Of a DNA stretch of 64,000 nucleotides, positions 52,971-62,369 are shown in pieces. Each line of letters begins with the position of its first letter. The stretch's first letter is position 1. This DNA comes from Agrobacterium tumefaciens. GTDB lineage: Bacteria > Pseudomonadota > Alphaproteobacteria > Rhizobiales > Rhizobiaceae. The notes under the pieces are model-generated. The model did not search any database, was not told the DNA's origin, and saw only the letters and a program-made list of their open reading frames with translations. Location: positions 310,001 to 374,000 of the forward strand of contig NZ_WJOK01000002.1 in assembly GCF_009649785.1 (NCBI RefSeq), in the 5' to 3' direction. The position numbers and the translations under genes are program-made.

Positions 52971-55238
52971 ATGGATATGAACGAAATCAAGGAAATCTTT
53001 TTCCAGGAATGCGAGGAACAACTCGCGGAACTGGAATCGGGGCTTCTTAAATTGAATGACGGTGACCGTGATCCGGAAACCGTCAACGCCGTTTTCCGTG
53101 CCGTTCATTCCATCAAGGGCGGGGCGGGTGCCTTCGGTCTGGATGATCTCGTGGCCTTCGCCCACGTTTTTGAAACGACCCTCGACTGCGTTCGCTCCAA
53201 CAAGCTGGAACCGACACAGGACGTCCTGAAAGTCATGCTGCGTTCCGCCGACGTGCTGGCGGACCTGACCAATGCGGCAAGAGACGGCGGCAGCGTCGAC
53301 GAAAGCCGCACCCGTGGCCTCGTCAAGGAACTGGAAGCCCTGGCCAACGGCGAAACCGTCCACGCATCCGCGCCGGTGGCAGCGCCGGTTGTCGCAAAGA
53401 TGCCGGAACCCGTCGCGCCCAAGCCGACGGACGATAGCGGTTTCGAGCCGATCCCGTTCTCCTTCTCGGACTTTGCCGATGAAACGACGCCGTTGATGGA
53501 GATGCCGTCTTTCCAGATAACCTTCAAGCCGCACGCATCGCTTTATTCGAAAGGCAATGAAGCAGCCCTTCTCCTGCGCGATCTCTCGCGCATCGGTGAG
53601 ATGAGCGTCAATTGCGACCTGTCGGAACTCCCCTCGCTCGACAAGCTCGATCCAGAAGCGTCCTATTTCTCCTGGACGGTTTCGATCTCGACCGACAAGG
53701 GTGAAGAGGGTATCCGCAGCGTCTTCGAATTCGCCGAATGGGATTGCGATCTCGAAATCACCCCGATTCTCTCGGAAACCGCTGCGGATGCGGAAGAGCT
53801 GCCGATGATCCCGGTTCCGTTCGACCTGTCGGCTCTCGACGGTGATGCGGAAGGGGAAACGGCCGTTGTGACCGCCGGGGCGGAAGAGCCCTACGTTGCC
53901 GCAGTCGTCGAGGCTGCCGTCGCAACGACGCAGATCGCCCAGAGCGTCAACGCCGCCATCGAAAAGCGTGAGGCTGCGGCAGCGCCGGCCGCAGCGCAGG
54001 CGAATGCCAATGCCGCGGCCAATGCAAGCGCCGGCCAGACCATCCGTGTCGATCTCGACCGTGTTGACCGCCTGATCAACCTCGTCGGCGAGCTTGTCAT
54101 CAATCAGGCGATGCTGTCGCAGAGCGTCATCGAAAACGATGCGAGTGGCACGTCTGCCGTCAACATGGGTCTCGACGAACTCCAGCAATTGACGCGCGAA
54201 ATCCAGGACAGCGTCATGGCGATCCGTGCGCAGCCGGTGAAGCCTGTCTTCCAGCGCATGTCGCGTATCGTTCGCGAAGTTGCCGACATGATCGGCAAGC
54301 AGATCCGCCTCGTTACCGAAGGCGAGAACACGGAAGTCGACAAGACGGTCATCGACAAGCTGGCCGAACCCCTGACGCACATGATCCGCAATGCGGTGGA
54401 CCACGGGATCGAAACGCCGGAAAAACGCGAAGCCGCTGGCAAGAACCCGGAAGGCACCATCAAGCTTTCGGCCAAGCACCGGTCGGGCCGCATCCTGATC
54501 GAGCTTCAGGACGATGGCGCGGGCATCAACCGCGAGCGTGTTCGCCAGAAGGCGATCGACAATGATCTCATTGCCGCCGATGCGAACCTCACCGATGAGG
54601 AGATCGACAATCTGATCTTCGCGCCGGGCTTCTCTACCGCGGACAAGATTTCCGACATTTCCGGCCGTGGCGTCGGCATGGATGTGGTCAAGCGTTCCAT
54701 TCAGGCGCTTGGCGGCCGTATCAACATCTCCTCGCGCCCCGGTCTTGGCTCGACCTTCACCATGAGCCTGCCGCTGACGCTTGCCGTTCTCGACGGCATG
54801 GTGGTAACCGTGGCCGGGCAGACGCTTGTCGTTCCGTTGACGGCGATCGTGGAAACCCTGCAGCCGGAAGCGAAGAACATTCACTCCTTCGGCGCCAACC
54901 AGCGGCTGATTTCCATCCGCAACTCTTTCTGCCCGCTGGTCGATGTCGGACGCGTTCTGAACTTCCGTCCGACCCAGGCCGATCCTGTGGAAGGTGTGGC
55001 GCTTCTGGTGGAATCGGAAGGCGGCGGCCAGCGCGCCCTGATGGTCGATGCGATCCAGGGACAGCGCCAGGTCGTCATCAAGTCTTTGGAAGCCAACTAT
55101 ACCCATGTTCCAGGCATTGCCGCCGCCACCATTCTGGGTGACGGACGCGTTGCGCTCATTCTGGATGTCGACGCCATCGTCAGCGCTTCGCGCGGGCAGC
55201 CACTGAAACAGGAAATGTCACTCGCGGCGACGGGTTGA
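52971..55238 (+). CDS. cheA: Chemotaxis histidine kinase CheA
   Basis: 755 residues. P1 has the phosphorylated His46 (VFRAVHSIKGGAGAFG). A long acidic/Pro-rich P2 region (~130-350) carries a folded segment PHASLYSKGNEAALLLRDLS. P3 dimerisation helices start at ~355 (VDLDRVDRLINLVGELVINQAML). P4 ATP-binding: N box HMIRNAVDHGIE, G1 DDGAGINR, G2 GRGVGMDVV. P5 is CheW-like (~610-740). Autophosphorylation feeds CheY1, CheY2 and CheB. No cheW gene lies next to it, unlike S. meliloti. Two Met codons (52971, 52977) are possible starts. Confidence 0.97.
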   Translation: MDMNEIKEIFFQECEEQLAELESGLLKLNDGDRDPETVNAVFRAVHSIKGGAGAFGLDDLVAFAHVFETTLDCVRSNKLEPTQDVLKVMLRSADVLADLTNAARDGGSVDESRTRGLVKELEALANGETVHASAPVAAPVVAKMPEPVAPKPTDDSGFEPIPFSFSDFADETTPLMEMPSFQITFKPHASLYSKGNEAALLLRDLSRIGEMSVNCDLSELPSLDKLDPEASYFSWTVSISTDKGEEGIRSVFEFAEWDCDLEITPILSETAADAEELPMIPVPFDLSALDGDAEGETAVVTAGAEEPYVAAVVEAAVATTQIAQSVNAAIEKREAAAAPAAAQANANAAANASAGQTIRVDLDRVDRLINLVGELVINQAMLSQSVIENDASGTSAVNMGLDELQQLTREIQDSVMAIRAQPVKPVFQRMSRIVREVADMIGKQIRLVTEGENTEVDKTVIDKLAEPLTHMIRNAVDHGIETPEKREAAGKNPEGTIKLSAKHRSGRILIELQDDGAGINRERVRQKAIDNDLIAADANLTDEEIDNLIFAPGFSTADKISDISGRGVGMDVVKRSIQALGGRINISSRPGLGSTFTMSLPLTLAVLDGMVVTVAGQTLVVPLTAIVETLQPEAKNIHSFGANQRLISIRNSFCPLVDVGRVLNFRPTQADPVEGVALLVESEGGGQRALMVDAIQGQRQVVIKSLEANYTHVPGIAAATILGDGRVALILDVDAIVSASRGQPLKQEMSLAATG

Positions 55239-55251
55239 AGGCGGATATCCA

Positions 55252-56160
55252 ATGGCAGCACTTAATCTCAGCGATCAGCGACAGTCTCCCGATGACGTTC
55301 TTGCCAGCGGCGAATATCCGCTGACGAGACGCGATTTGTCGGAGATCGCTGCGATGATCTACGCGGATGCGGGCATCTATCTCAACGACACCAAGGCGTC
55401 GCTGGTCTATTCGCGCTTGTCCAAGCATATCCGCAATCTCGGACTGGCCGGGTTTCGGGAATATTGCGCACTGGTGTCATCGCCCGATGGAGCGGCTGCA
55501 CGCCGCGAAATGCTGTCGCACCTGACGACGAATTTCACGCGCTTCTTCCGCGAGAACCACCATTTCGAACACCTGCGCGACGAGGTCCTGCCGGGCCTCA
55601 TTGCAAGGGCAAAGACTGGCGGGCGCGTCCGCATCTGGTCGGCCGCCTGCTCAGACGGGCAGGAGCCCTATTCGATTGCGCTCACCGTGCTCGCCATGTT
55701 TCCCAATGCGGCGGACTACGATTTCAAGATCCTGGCGACGGACATCGATCCGAAGATCCTGGCGCAGGCCCGTGCCGGTGTTTACGACGACAACGCGCTC
55801 GAAACCGTGTCTCCCGCCATGCGCAAGCAATGGTTCACGGAAGTTGATGCTGGCGGTCGCCGCAAGTTCCGCATCGATGACAAGGTCAAGCGCCTCATCA
55901 CCTTCAATGAACTGAACCTGATGACGCAATGGCCCTTCAAGGGCAATTTCGACGTCATCTTCTGCCGCAACGTCGTCATCTATTTCGACGAGCCGACCCA
56001 GATGCGTATCTGGACGCGTTTTGCAGGCCTGCTGCCGGAAGGCGGTCATCTTTACATCGGCCATTCCGAAAGAGTGTCCGGCGACGCCAAGAACCTGTTC
56101 GACAATACCGGCATCACCACCTACCGCTACATTGGTCACACGTCCGGGAGGAAGGCATGA
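55252..56160 (+). CDS. cheR: Chemoreceptor methyltransferase CheR
   Basis: 302 residues. N-terminal helical domain then class I methyltransferase: the SAM motif region [42 protein letters not shown] and [22 protein letters not shown]. The usual ...STGEEPYS is here SDGQEPYS, a conservative variant seen in rhizobial CheR. It uses SAM to methylate receptor glutamates. The stop overlaps the cheB start by 4 bases (ATGA). Confidence 0.96.
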   Translation: MAALNLSDQRQSPDDVLASGEYPLTRRDLSEIAAMIYADAGIYLNDTKASLVYSRLSKHIRNLGLAGFREYCALVSSPDGAAARREMLSHLTTNFTRFFRENHHFEHLRDEVLPGLIARAKTGGRVRIWSAACSDGQEPYSIALTVLAMFPNAADYDFKILATDIDPKILAQARAGVYDDNALETVSPAMRKQWFTEVDAGGRRKFRIDDKVKRLITFNELNLMTQWPFKGNFDVIFCRNVVIYFDEPTQMRIWTRFAGLLPEGGHLYIGHSERVSGDAKNLFDNTGITTYRYIGHTSGRKA

Positions 56161-57212
56161 GCGCACTCGCACGGGTCCTCGTCGTCGATGATTCCCCCAC
56201 CATGCGTGGCCTGATTTCCGCCGTCCTCAAGGCCGATCCGGAGGTTGAGGTGGTTGGGCAGGCCGGCAATGCCATGGAAGCGCGCGCCGCCATCAAGCAG
56301 CTCAATCCCGATGTCGTGACGCTCGACATCGAGATGCCGGAAATGAACGGCCTCGAGTTTCTCGAAAAGATCATGCGACTGCGGCCGATGCCGGTCATCA
56401 TGGTCTCGTCCCTGACGCACCGCGGCGCGGATGCCTCGCTCGCCGCGCTTGAAATCGGTGCTTTCGACTGTGTCGGCAAGCCGGCTCCAGGCGATGCGCG
56501 CCCCTTCGGCGACTTGGCCGACAAGGTGAAGGCCGCCGCACGGTCGCAACACGCAGCTTACCGCGCGGCGCGCCCGGAACCCGTTGTCGCAGCCCAGCCG
56601 ACCCCGGTCAGCGATTATCGTGCCGGCCGCAAAGTCGTCGCCATCGGCTCCTCCACCGGCGGTGTCGAGGCACTGATTGCCGTGCTCCAGAAGTTTCCGG
56701 CCAATTGTCCGCCGACGGTCATCACCCAGCACATGCCGCCGACTTTCACCAAGAGTTTCGCGGAACGGCTGAACCGCATCTGCGCACCCGTCGTGGAAGA
56801 GGCGACGGATGGCGCGCGCCTGCAGACCGGCAAGATCTACCTTGCGCCGGGCGGTGAACGCCATTTGCAGATTTCCAATCGCAACGCGCCGTGCTGCCGG
56901 CTTATCGAGCGCGATCCCGTCAACGGCCATCGCCCTTCAGTTGATGTGCTGTTCGATTCGGTCGCCGAGCTTGCCGGACGCAACGCCGTCGGCGTCATTC
57001 TCACCGGCATGGGCCGGGATGGCGCGGCCGGGCTGCTGAAAATGCGGCATGCCGGTGCGCGAACCGTCGGCCAGAACGAAAAAACATGTGTCGTCTACGG
57101 CATGCCCAGAGTGGCCTTTGAACTTGGCGCCGTTGAACTGCAATTGCCGCTGGCCTCAATCGGCGAAGAAATCCTGAAACTAACCACTGCCCGCAAAGAA
57201 GGTGCTGACTAA
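56157..57212 (+). CDS. cheB: Chemoreceptor methylesterase CheB
   Basis: 351 residues: receiver domain with D57 ([13 protein letters not shown]), linker, and methylesterase with the triad Ser in [15 protein letters not shown], His in [18 protein letters not shown] and Asp in [16 protein letters not shown]. It removes receptor methyl groups and is activated by CheA phosphorylation. The ATG at 56157 overlaps the cheR stop; the same frame is open upstream only as a shadow inside cheR. Shares one base with cheY2. Confidence 0.97.
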   Translation: MSALARVLVVDDSPTMRGLISAVLKADPEVEVVGQAGNAMEARAAIKQLNPDVVTLDIEMPEMNGLEFLEKIMRLRPMPVIMVSSLTHRGADASLAALEIGAFDCVGKPAPGDARPFGDLADKVKAAARSQHAAYRAARPEPVVAAQPTPVSDYRAGRKVVAIGSSTGGVEALIAVLQKFPANCPPTVITQHMPPTFTKSFAERLNRICAPVVEEATDGARLQTGKIYLAPGGERHLQISNRNAPCCRLIERDPVNGHRPSVDVLFDSVAELAGRNAVGVILTGMGRDGAAGLLKMRHAGARTVGQNEKTCVVYGMPRVAFELGAVELQLPLASIGEEILKLTTARKEGAD

Positions 57213-57601
57213 TGTCTCTCGCAGAAAAGATCAAAGTTCTGATCGTCGACGATCAGGTGACCAGCCGGCTGCTGCTCAGCGATGCGCTGACACAGCTCGG
57301 CTTCAAGCAGATCACTGCCGCTGGCGACGGCGAGCAGGGATTGAAGATCATGGAGCAGCAGCCCCATCATCTCGTTATCTCCGACTTCAACATGCCCAAG
57401 ATGGACGGTCTCGGTTTCCTGCACGCCGTGCGGGCCAACCCGACCCTCAAAAAGGCGGCCTTCATCATCCTCACCGCACAGGGCGACCGTGCGCTGGTGC
57501 AGAAGGCAGCGCAGCTCGGCGCAAACAACGTGCTGGCCAAGCCCTTCACCATCGACAAGATGCGCGCAGCCATCGAAGCGGTTTTCGGATCGCTGAAATG
57601 A
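57212..57601 (+). CDS. cheY2: Chemotaxis response regulator CheY2
   Basis: 129-residue receiver. D13-D14 acidic pair, phospho-acceptor D58 ([13 protein letters not shown]), Thr switch in IILTAQGDR and Lys in VLAKPF. In rhizobia this is the regulator that acts on the flagellar motor. Start and stop touch or overlap its neighbours: one base with cheB, 4 bases with cheD. Confidence 0.95.
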   Translation: MSLAEKIKVLIVDDQVTSRLLLSDALTQLGFKQITAAGDGEQGLKIMEQQPHHLVISDFNMPKMDGLGFLHAVRANPTLKKAAFIILTAQGDRALVQKAAQLGANNVLAKPFTIDKMRAAIEAVFGSLK

Positions 57602-58143
57602 TTGAAGCTGCGGCCAAGCGCGTACATATCATTCAGGGCGAGTACAAGGTTGTCAGCGATCCCGACGTGGTCATGACGACGATACTCGGTTCGTGCGTGG
57701 CCGCCTGTCTGAGAGACCCCGTTGCCGGCATTGGAGGAATGAACCACTTCCTGCTGCCGGGAACGGGCAACGTGACCGGTGGGGATGCGACGCGTTATGG
57801 CGTGCATCTTATGGAACTGCTGATCAACGGTCTTCTGAAGAAGGGCGCACGCCGCGACCGGCTGGAGGCGAAGGTTTTCGGCGGCGCAAAAACGATTGCC
57901 AGCTTCTCCAATGTCGGTGAGCAGAACGCCATCTTTGCCATGCAGTTTCTGAAGGATGAAGGCATACCGGTCATCAGCTCCTCCACGGGCGGGGATCATG
58001 GCCGCAAGATCGAGTTCTGGCCGGTTTCGGGCCGTGCACGACAGCATCCGCTGAGCGGCGCGGAAACCCAGAAGACGGTCGCCATGGAAACGCGTCCGGT
58101 GCCGGCACCCAAGCCCGTCGCCAACGACATCGAATTTTTTTAG
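57598..58143 (+). CDS. cheD: Chemoreceptor glutamine deamidase CheD
   Basis: 181 residues. Catalytic Cys in [14 protein letters not shown], with Thr just before, and His in [10 protein letters not shown] form the usual triad. [19 protein letters not shown] and [26 protein letters not shown] complete the fold. It deamidates receptor Gln residues. ATG overlaps the cheY2 stop by 4 bases. The C-terminal tail ([15 protein letters not shown]) extends past the folded part. Confidence 0.95.
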   Translation: MIEAAAKRVHIIQGEYKVVSDPDVVMTTILGSCVAACLRDPVAGIGGMNHFLLPGTGNVTGGDATRYGVHLMELLINGLLKKGARRDRLEAKVFGGAKTIASFSNVGEQNAIFAMQFLKDEGIPVISSSTGGDHGRKIEFWPVSGRARQHPLSGAETQKTVAMETRPVPAPKPVANDIEFF

Positions 58144-58157
58144 TCACGGAGTTTCCA

Positions 58158-58541
58158 ATGCAGATTGCAAACAACACCGGCACCACTCCGTTCGAAGAAG
58201 CCTTGCCCGACGTTCTGATGCGCGTGGTATCGGAACTGCACGATGTCGCCTATCTGATCGAGCGCATCGAGCCGCAACTGCTGGAAGCGACAAGCGGCGA
58301 ATTGTCCAGCGATGGCGTCAAGCTCTTGCAGGGCATCGACCTTGCCGTCCAGAAAACCCGCGGCCTTGCCGAGTTCATCGATACCGTCACCGGCTCTATT
58401 CCCGGTGATTGGATCGTGGATGTCTCGACCGCGCTCAGCCTCGTCAAGCTGGCCGAAATGCAAAAGGCGCTGGGCGCAGCCATCCGCCACGGCCATTCGC
58501 AGCCGCTGGACAAGGTCGCCGGAGACTTCGATCTGTTCTAG
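58158..58541 (+). CDS. cheT: CheT, small chemotaxis protein with CheZ-like DxxxQ motif
   Basis: 127-residue helical protein, last of the operon, 14 bases after cheD. Residues D61-Q65 (GIDLAVQKTRGLAEFIDTV) form D-x-x-x-Q, the catalytic motif of CheZ phosphatase (DLTGQ), and the C-terminus ends GDFDLF, like the acidic-aromatic tail CheZ uses to bind CheY. Length is about half of CheZ. cheT is known by position in Sinorhizobium. A phosphatase role for CheY is therefore plausible; it is inferred from the motif and not proved here. Confidence 0.8.
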   Translation: MQIANNTGTTPFEEALPDVLMRVVSELHDVAYLIERIEPQLLEATSGELSSDGVKLLQGIDLAVQKTRGLAEFIDTVTGSIPGDWIVDVSTALSLVKLAEMQKALGAAIRHGHSQPLDKVAGDFDLF

Positions 58542-58654
58542 ACAGCATTTATCTGGCGGTTCCCTTCGTTTCGCGGATTGCGGATAAAGGCAACGCTCGC
58601 GCAAGCTTCGCACCCTATTGTCATTACGGGGCCAAAAGGTCTCGGACTCTATGA

Positions 58655-60355
58655 ATGACGGTGCGGAACAGAATGAATCTGTTAAATCAAATCCCTCAGG
58701 TCTTGAAGAATTTCGCGGCGCTGGGTCAGACACGGTTGTTGATGCTGGGCGGCGTGGGCATTTTGTCCATGGCCATTATCCTTGCAGCAGCACTTTACGT
58801 GAACCGTCCCGCTTACGAGACCCTTTATGTGGGACTTGAAAAAAGCGACCTCAACAAGATCAGCATTGCACTCGCCGAAGCGGGGCTGGACTTTCAGGTT
58901 GGAACGGATGGCGCCAGCCTCCAGGTTCCGGTCGGCCTCACCAGCAAGGCAAGGCTGCTTCTGGCCGAGCGCGGCCTGCCTGACAGTGCCAATGCCGGTT
59001 ATGAGCTTTTCGACAATGTCGGTTCTCTCGGCCTGACTTCCTTCATGCAGGAAGTGACCCGGGTTCGCGCGCTTGAGGGTGAGATCAGCCGCTCCATTCA
59101 GCAGATCGACGGAATTGCGGCCGCACGCGTCCATATCGTCATGCCGGATGTCGGTAATTTCCGCCGCGGTGAGCAGAAGCCCACCGCATCGGTCATGATT
59201 CGAGCCAATGCCACCGCCGGGCGCAAGGCGTCCGCTTCCATCCGTCATCTCGTCGCCTCGGCCGTTCCCGGCCTTGAAGTCGATGACGTGACGCTGCTCG
59301 ATTCCACCGGCCAGCTCCTCGCTTCCGGTGACGACGTCACCAACGCCGCCATGAACCGCTCGCTGACGCTGGCGCAGAACGTTCAGCAGGAAATCACCAC
59401 CAATATCGACAAGGCGCTGGCGCCTTTCCTCGGCATGGATAATTTCCGCTCCAGCGTGACGGCGCAGCTCAATACCGACAGCCGGCAGATTCAGGAAACT
59501 GTCTACGATCCGGAATCGCGCGTCGAGCGCTCCGTCCGCACCGTTAAGGAAGACCAGAAGTCCCAGGAAACGCAGCCCGATACGGCCGCGACCGTGGAAC
59601 AGAACGTACCGCAGGCAGCGCCCCAGGGCGGCGCAGGTGGCCCGCAGTCTTCCGACCAGTCTGCCAAGAAGGAAGAGCAGACCAACTACGAAATCAATTC
59701 CAAAACGGTCGCCACCGTCAAGAATGGCTATACCGTCGAGAAGATTTCGGTCGCCGTGGTCGTCAACAAGGGTCGCATCGCCAAGATGGTCGGCGAACCC
59801 GTCGACCAGGCCAAGATCGACGCCTATCTTGCCGAAATGCAGAAGATCGTCACCTCGGCTGCGGGGGTTTCCTCCGATCGCGGCGATATCGTCACGCTGA
59901 CGGCGATGGACTTCCTCGAAACGCAGCTGCTCGACGAAGCCGCAAGCGGGCCGGGCATCATGGAAGTGCTCAGCCGCAATTCGGCAGGCATCATCAACTC
60001 GCTCGCCTTCGTCGCTGTTGCTTTCCTCGTGGTCTGGCTCGGTGTACGCCCTCTGGTTCGTACGGTCACCGGCAACGGCGCGGCAGCAGGCCAGATCAGC
60101 CAGGAGACCGCAGGCCTCGAACTGCCGGATTTCTCTCCCGGCATGGATGCGGGTGCTGGTGGTCTCATGGAAGGGTTTGGGGCGGATTTCGGCTTCGACA
60201 GCACCGACGATCTTCTGGCAGGCGGCGACAGCGAAGGCACCTTCAACCGCCGGGTTCGCGAAGGACCCGAGCGCAGGCTCTCCCGCATGGTGGAAATCAG
60301 CGAAGAACGCGCAGCCAAGATACTTCGCAAATGGGCAGTGGAAAAAGCTGCATGA
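58655..60355 (+). CDS. fliF: Flagellar M-ring protein FliF
   Basis: 566 residues (560 if the second ATG, 58673, with GGAA upstream, is used). It builds the MS ring in the inner membrane. N-terminal helix ~24-48 (LLMLGGVGILSMAIILAAALYV), then the ring-building motifs (YETLYVGLEKSDLNKISIAL, GYELFDNVGSLGLTSFMQEV, VRALEGEISRSIQQIDGIAAARVHIVMP), a variable Gln/Ala-rich periplasmic linker, a second helix (INSLAFVAVAFLVVWLGVRPL) and the cytoplasmic FliG-binding tail (RLSRMVEISEERAAKILRKW). It starts 113 bases after cheT; an own promoter is possible. A strong terminator follows. Confidence 0.96.
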   Translation: MTVRNRMNLLNQIPQVLKNFAALGQTRLLMLGGVGILSMAIILAAALYVNRPAYETLYVGLEKSDLNKISIALAEAGLDFQVGTDGASLQVPVGLTSKARLLLAERGLPDSANAGYELFDNVGSLGLTSFMQEVTRVRALEGEISRSIQQIDGIAAARVHIVMPDVGNFRRGEQKPTASVMIRANATAGRKASASIRHLVASAVPGLEVDDVTLLDSTGQLLASGDDVTNAAMNRSLTLAQNVQQEITTNIDKALAPFLGMDNFRSSVTAQLNTDSRQIQETVYDPESRVERSVRTVKEDQKSQETQPDTAATVEQNVPQAAPQGGAGGPQSSDQSAKKEEQTNYEINSKTVATVKNGYTVEKISVAVVVNKGRIAKMVGEPVDQAKIDAYLAEMQKIVTSAAGVSSDRGDIVTLTAMDFLETQLLDEAASGPGIMEVLSRNSAGIINSLAFVAVAFLVVWLGVRPLVRTVTGNGAAAGQISQETAGLELPDFSPGMDAGAGGLMEGFGADFGFDSTDDLLAGGDSEGTFNRRVREGPERRLSRMVEISEERAAKILRKWAVEKAA

Positions 60356-60361
60356 TTTTGA

Positions 60362-60388
60362 AAAAGGCCGGGGTTATCCCGGCCTTTT
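60362..60388 (+). terminator. Intrinsic terminator after fliF
   Basis: 11-bp stem AAAAGGCCGGG / CCCGGCCTTTT, 5-base loop, T-run partly inside the stem; 6 bases after the fliF stop. From here to visN (60389-60727) no gene is seen. Confidence 0.88.
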
Positions 60389-60668
60389 GCGCATTTCCGG
60401 GTTCTTTGGTATCTTGGCGCCGCGCGCCGTCGCATTCCCGCTTTGGGACACTGTTTACAAAAAATTCAGCAACGATACAGTTTGCTGGGAATAGGCTGAG
60501 AATGCCGTTTATGGATTGGTCAGCTTTTCAGTATGTTTTTTAGGAATAGACGAACAAGGAAATACGTGGAAAGGCTGGTGTCAGGTAATGGCAAATCCCA
60601 GTCCGTTCCATAAAATGAAGTGATTCGGTCTCCGGGGGCTCACCATCCCATTTTGGTAAGCTTCTCGA

Positions 60669-60696
60669 ATGGAATGATTCCATCCCGAGGTATAAT
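60669..60696 (+). promoter_or_regulatory. Predicted visN promoter with dyad
   Basis: A perfect -10 hexamer TATAAT lies at 60691-60696 and a perfect dyad ATGGAA-TGA-TTCCAT (60669-60683) covers the place of the -35, which has no good hexamer itself; this looks like an activator-dependent or repressed promoter. The start site would be near 60703, 25 bases before the visN TTG. Confidence 0.5.
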
Positions 60697-60727
60697 CTCC
60701 CCATTGGGAGCAAGAGGGCGTAGGCGA

Positions 60728-61459
60728 TTGAAAGTCGATGTTGATATCCGCAGGCTGTCTGCCAAGCCTATGGAGGGCATGGGTAAGCCCTTGCCACGCG
60801 ACCAGCTTGCCAAGAACGTCGCAGCCTCGGCCGCTGCCGGCAACGTTTCAGGCGCGCTGGATCTGCTCGTAACCTACGCCGGCGCCTCGCATTATCTGCT
60901 GGCGCGGGAGGATCTTCTCGAAGAAACCGGACTGAAATTCATCATCACATCCGACTGGCCTTTCGATCTGGTGCGCAGGCTTGGTGCCGAACTCGCCAAC
61001 AGCCAGAACAGATCGAGCGAAATGGAAAAGTGCCTTTCGCTTCTGCAGCCGCGATTGCTTGTTCTTCCGGACGACGTTTCTGTCCCCTTCGGCATCGACC
61101 GGCAATATTCGGCGCTTTCCTTCTGTGTGGGCCGCATCCGTCTTTCGCTTCTGCTGCTGTTTCCAGAACACTCGGTTCCTTCGCCGGACCGTCTGCGCGA
61201 AATCGCGCTTCTGACCGGCTATTGCGTCAGCTTCGGCATTGCCAGCGAAGCAAAGGCCGTGCGTGACATCGACCTCACAGAACGTGAGCTTGAGTGCCTG
61301 TTCTGGATCGCGGAAGGCAAGACAAGCGACGAAATTGCGATGATACTTGGCATTTCGCGCAATACGATCAATAATTACATTACAAGCGTGATGCGGAAAA
61401 CCGCGACGAAAACCCGCTCGGAGGCAATCGCCTACGCCGTGCGCAACAACCTCGTATAG
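60728..61459 (+). CDS. visN: LuxR-family motility regulator VisN
   Basis: One half of the VisNR master activator of rhizobial motility genes. 243 residues from TTG 60728, close to known VisN lengths (~245). GAGGG lies 8-14 bases upstream. N-terminal ligand-type domain (LDLLVTYAGASHYLLARED), C-terminal HTH LTERELECLFWIAEGKTSDEIAMILGISRNTINNYITSVMRKT. An ATG at 60770 would give 229 residues; earlier starts lie upstream of the promoter. visR follows by 13 bases. Confidence 0.9.
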   Translation: MKVDVDIRRLSAKPMEGMGKPLPRDQLAKNVAASAAAGNVSGALDLLVTYAGASHYLLAREDLLEETGLKFIITSDWPFDLVRRLGAELANSQNRSSEMEKCLSLLQPRLLVLPDDVSVPFGIDRQYSALSFCVGRIRLSLLLLFPEHSVPSPDRLREIALLTGYCVSFGIASEAKAVRDIDLTERELECLFWIAEGKTSDEIAMILGISRNTINNYITSVMRKTATKTRSEAIAYAVRNNLV

Positions 61460-61472
61460 ATGGTCGGGACCC

Positions 61473-62219
61473 ATGGTACAGACGAAAGATAATGAGGGTA
61501 CGAGTCAAAGCAGCGGTATGTTTTACCGCAGCCCTGTTGTGACAAGCCGGTCGGATCTGTTTCCGAAGCTGGTCGCCATGCAGAAACTGGTCGGCGCACG
61601 TAATTTCGTGGTGACGAAGGCTGCCGCCTCCGGCTTCCCCAACAAGAAGAAGCTGACCTGCGAGCTGGAGAACTGGGGCATGAATGCCGCCGAACAGAGC
61701 GCGCAGTTCATCCGCGCGGTCGGCGATATTCTTTTGGATCATATCGAGACATCGCTGCTGCCGGTCATCTGGCGTAACAAGAACGCCGGCGGTTTTGCCG
61801 ATCTTCCTGACGTGCCGGCTTTGATGCGCCGGATCGAGAACGATACATTGCCCTATGCGGGACTGGCTTTGCCGGTGCGGCTCGGCACGATTGGCAACGG
61901 CTACATCGTTTTCTGTGGCAGCAACCTCGTTCTCGACAACGAGGTCGTCATCGAACAGCACATTAAATGCTGCGAGATCATGGTCGATATGCTGGCGCTG
62001 GATGAGCGCAAGGTGGCACCGTCTGAAGCGTTGAGCGAAAGGGAAATCGCCTGTCTGCAACTGGCGGGTGATGGCCGTATCAGCGAAGAAATCGCGGTGA
62101 AGCTCGGGCTTTCGGTACACACCGTCAACGCCTATCTGGGTTCAGCGACGATCAAGCTCGATTCCGTCAACCGTATCCAGGCGATCGCAAAGGCCATCCG
62201 GCTCGGATATATCCATTGA
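61473..62219 (+). CDS. visR: LuxR-family motility regulator VisR
   Basis: Partner of VisN, 248 residues. N-terminal autoinducer-binding-like domain (residues ~20-160) and C-terminal LuxR helix-turn-helix, LSEREIACLQLAGDGRISEEIAVKLGLSVHTVNAYLGSATIKL. VisN and VisR are thought to act as a heterodimer at the top of the flagellar cascade, above Rem. The 13-base gap to visN implies one transcript. Confidence 0.93.
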   Translation: MVQTKDNEGTSQSSGMFYRSPVVTSRSDLFPKLVAMQKLVGARNFVVTKAAASGFPNKKKLTCELENWGMNAAEQSAQFIRAVGDILLDHIETSLLPVIWRNKNAGGFADLPDVPALMRRIENDTLPYAGLALPVRLGTIGNGYIVFCGSNLVLDNEVVIEQHIKCCEIMVDMLALDERKVAPSEALSEREIACLQLAGDGRISEEIAVKLGLSVHTVNAYLGSATIKLDSVNRIQAIAKAIRLGYIH

Positions 62220-62369
62220 TTGGGGAGGGGGCGGGCTTCCCGTCCCTGTAAGCCGGCAGGCGCCGGCGCGGCTTGTGTAATCCACCCTAAAAGCTGCTAT
62301 CGGTACTTCGCGTTTTTTTAACAGTTGCCAACTAGAACTTTTATAAGTTTGGTTTTGGGGAACTGTTTC

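Noticed and set aside
52923-55106. 727-codon minus-strand frame opposite cheA
   Set aside because: Antisense shadow; cheA on the plus strand is complete with all domains.
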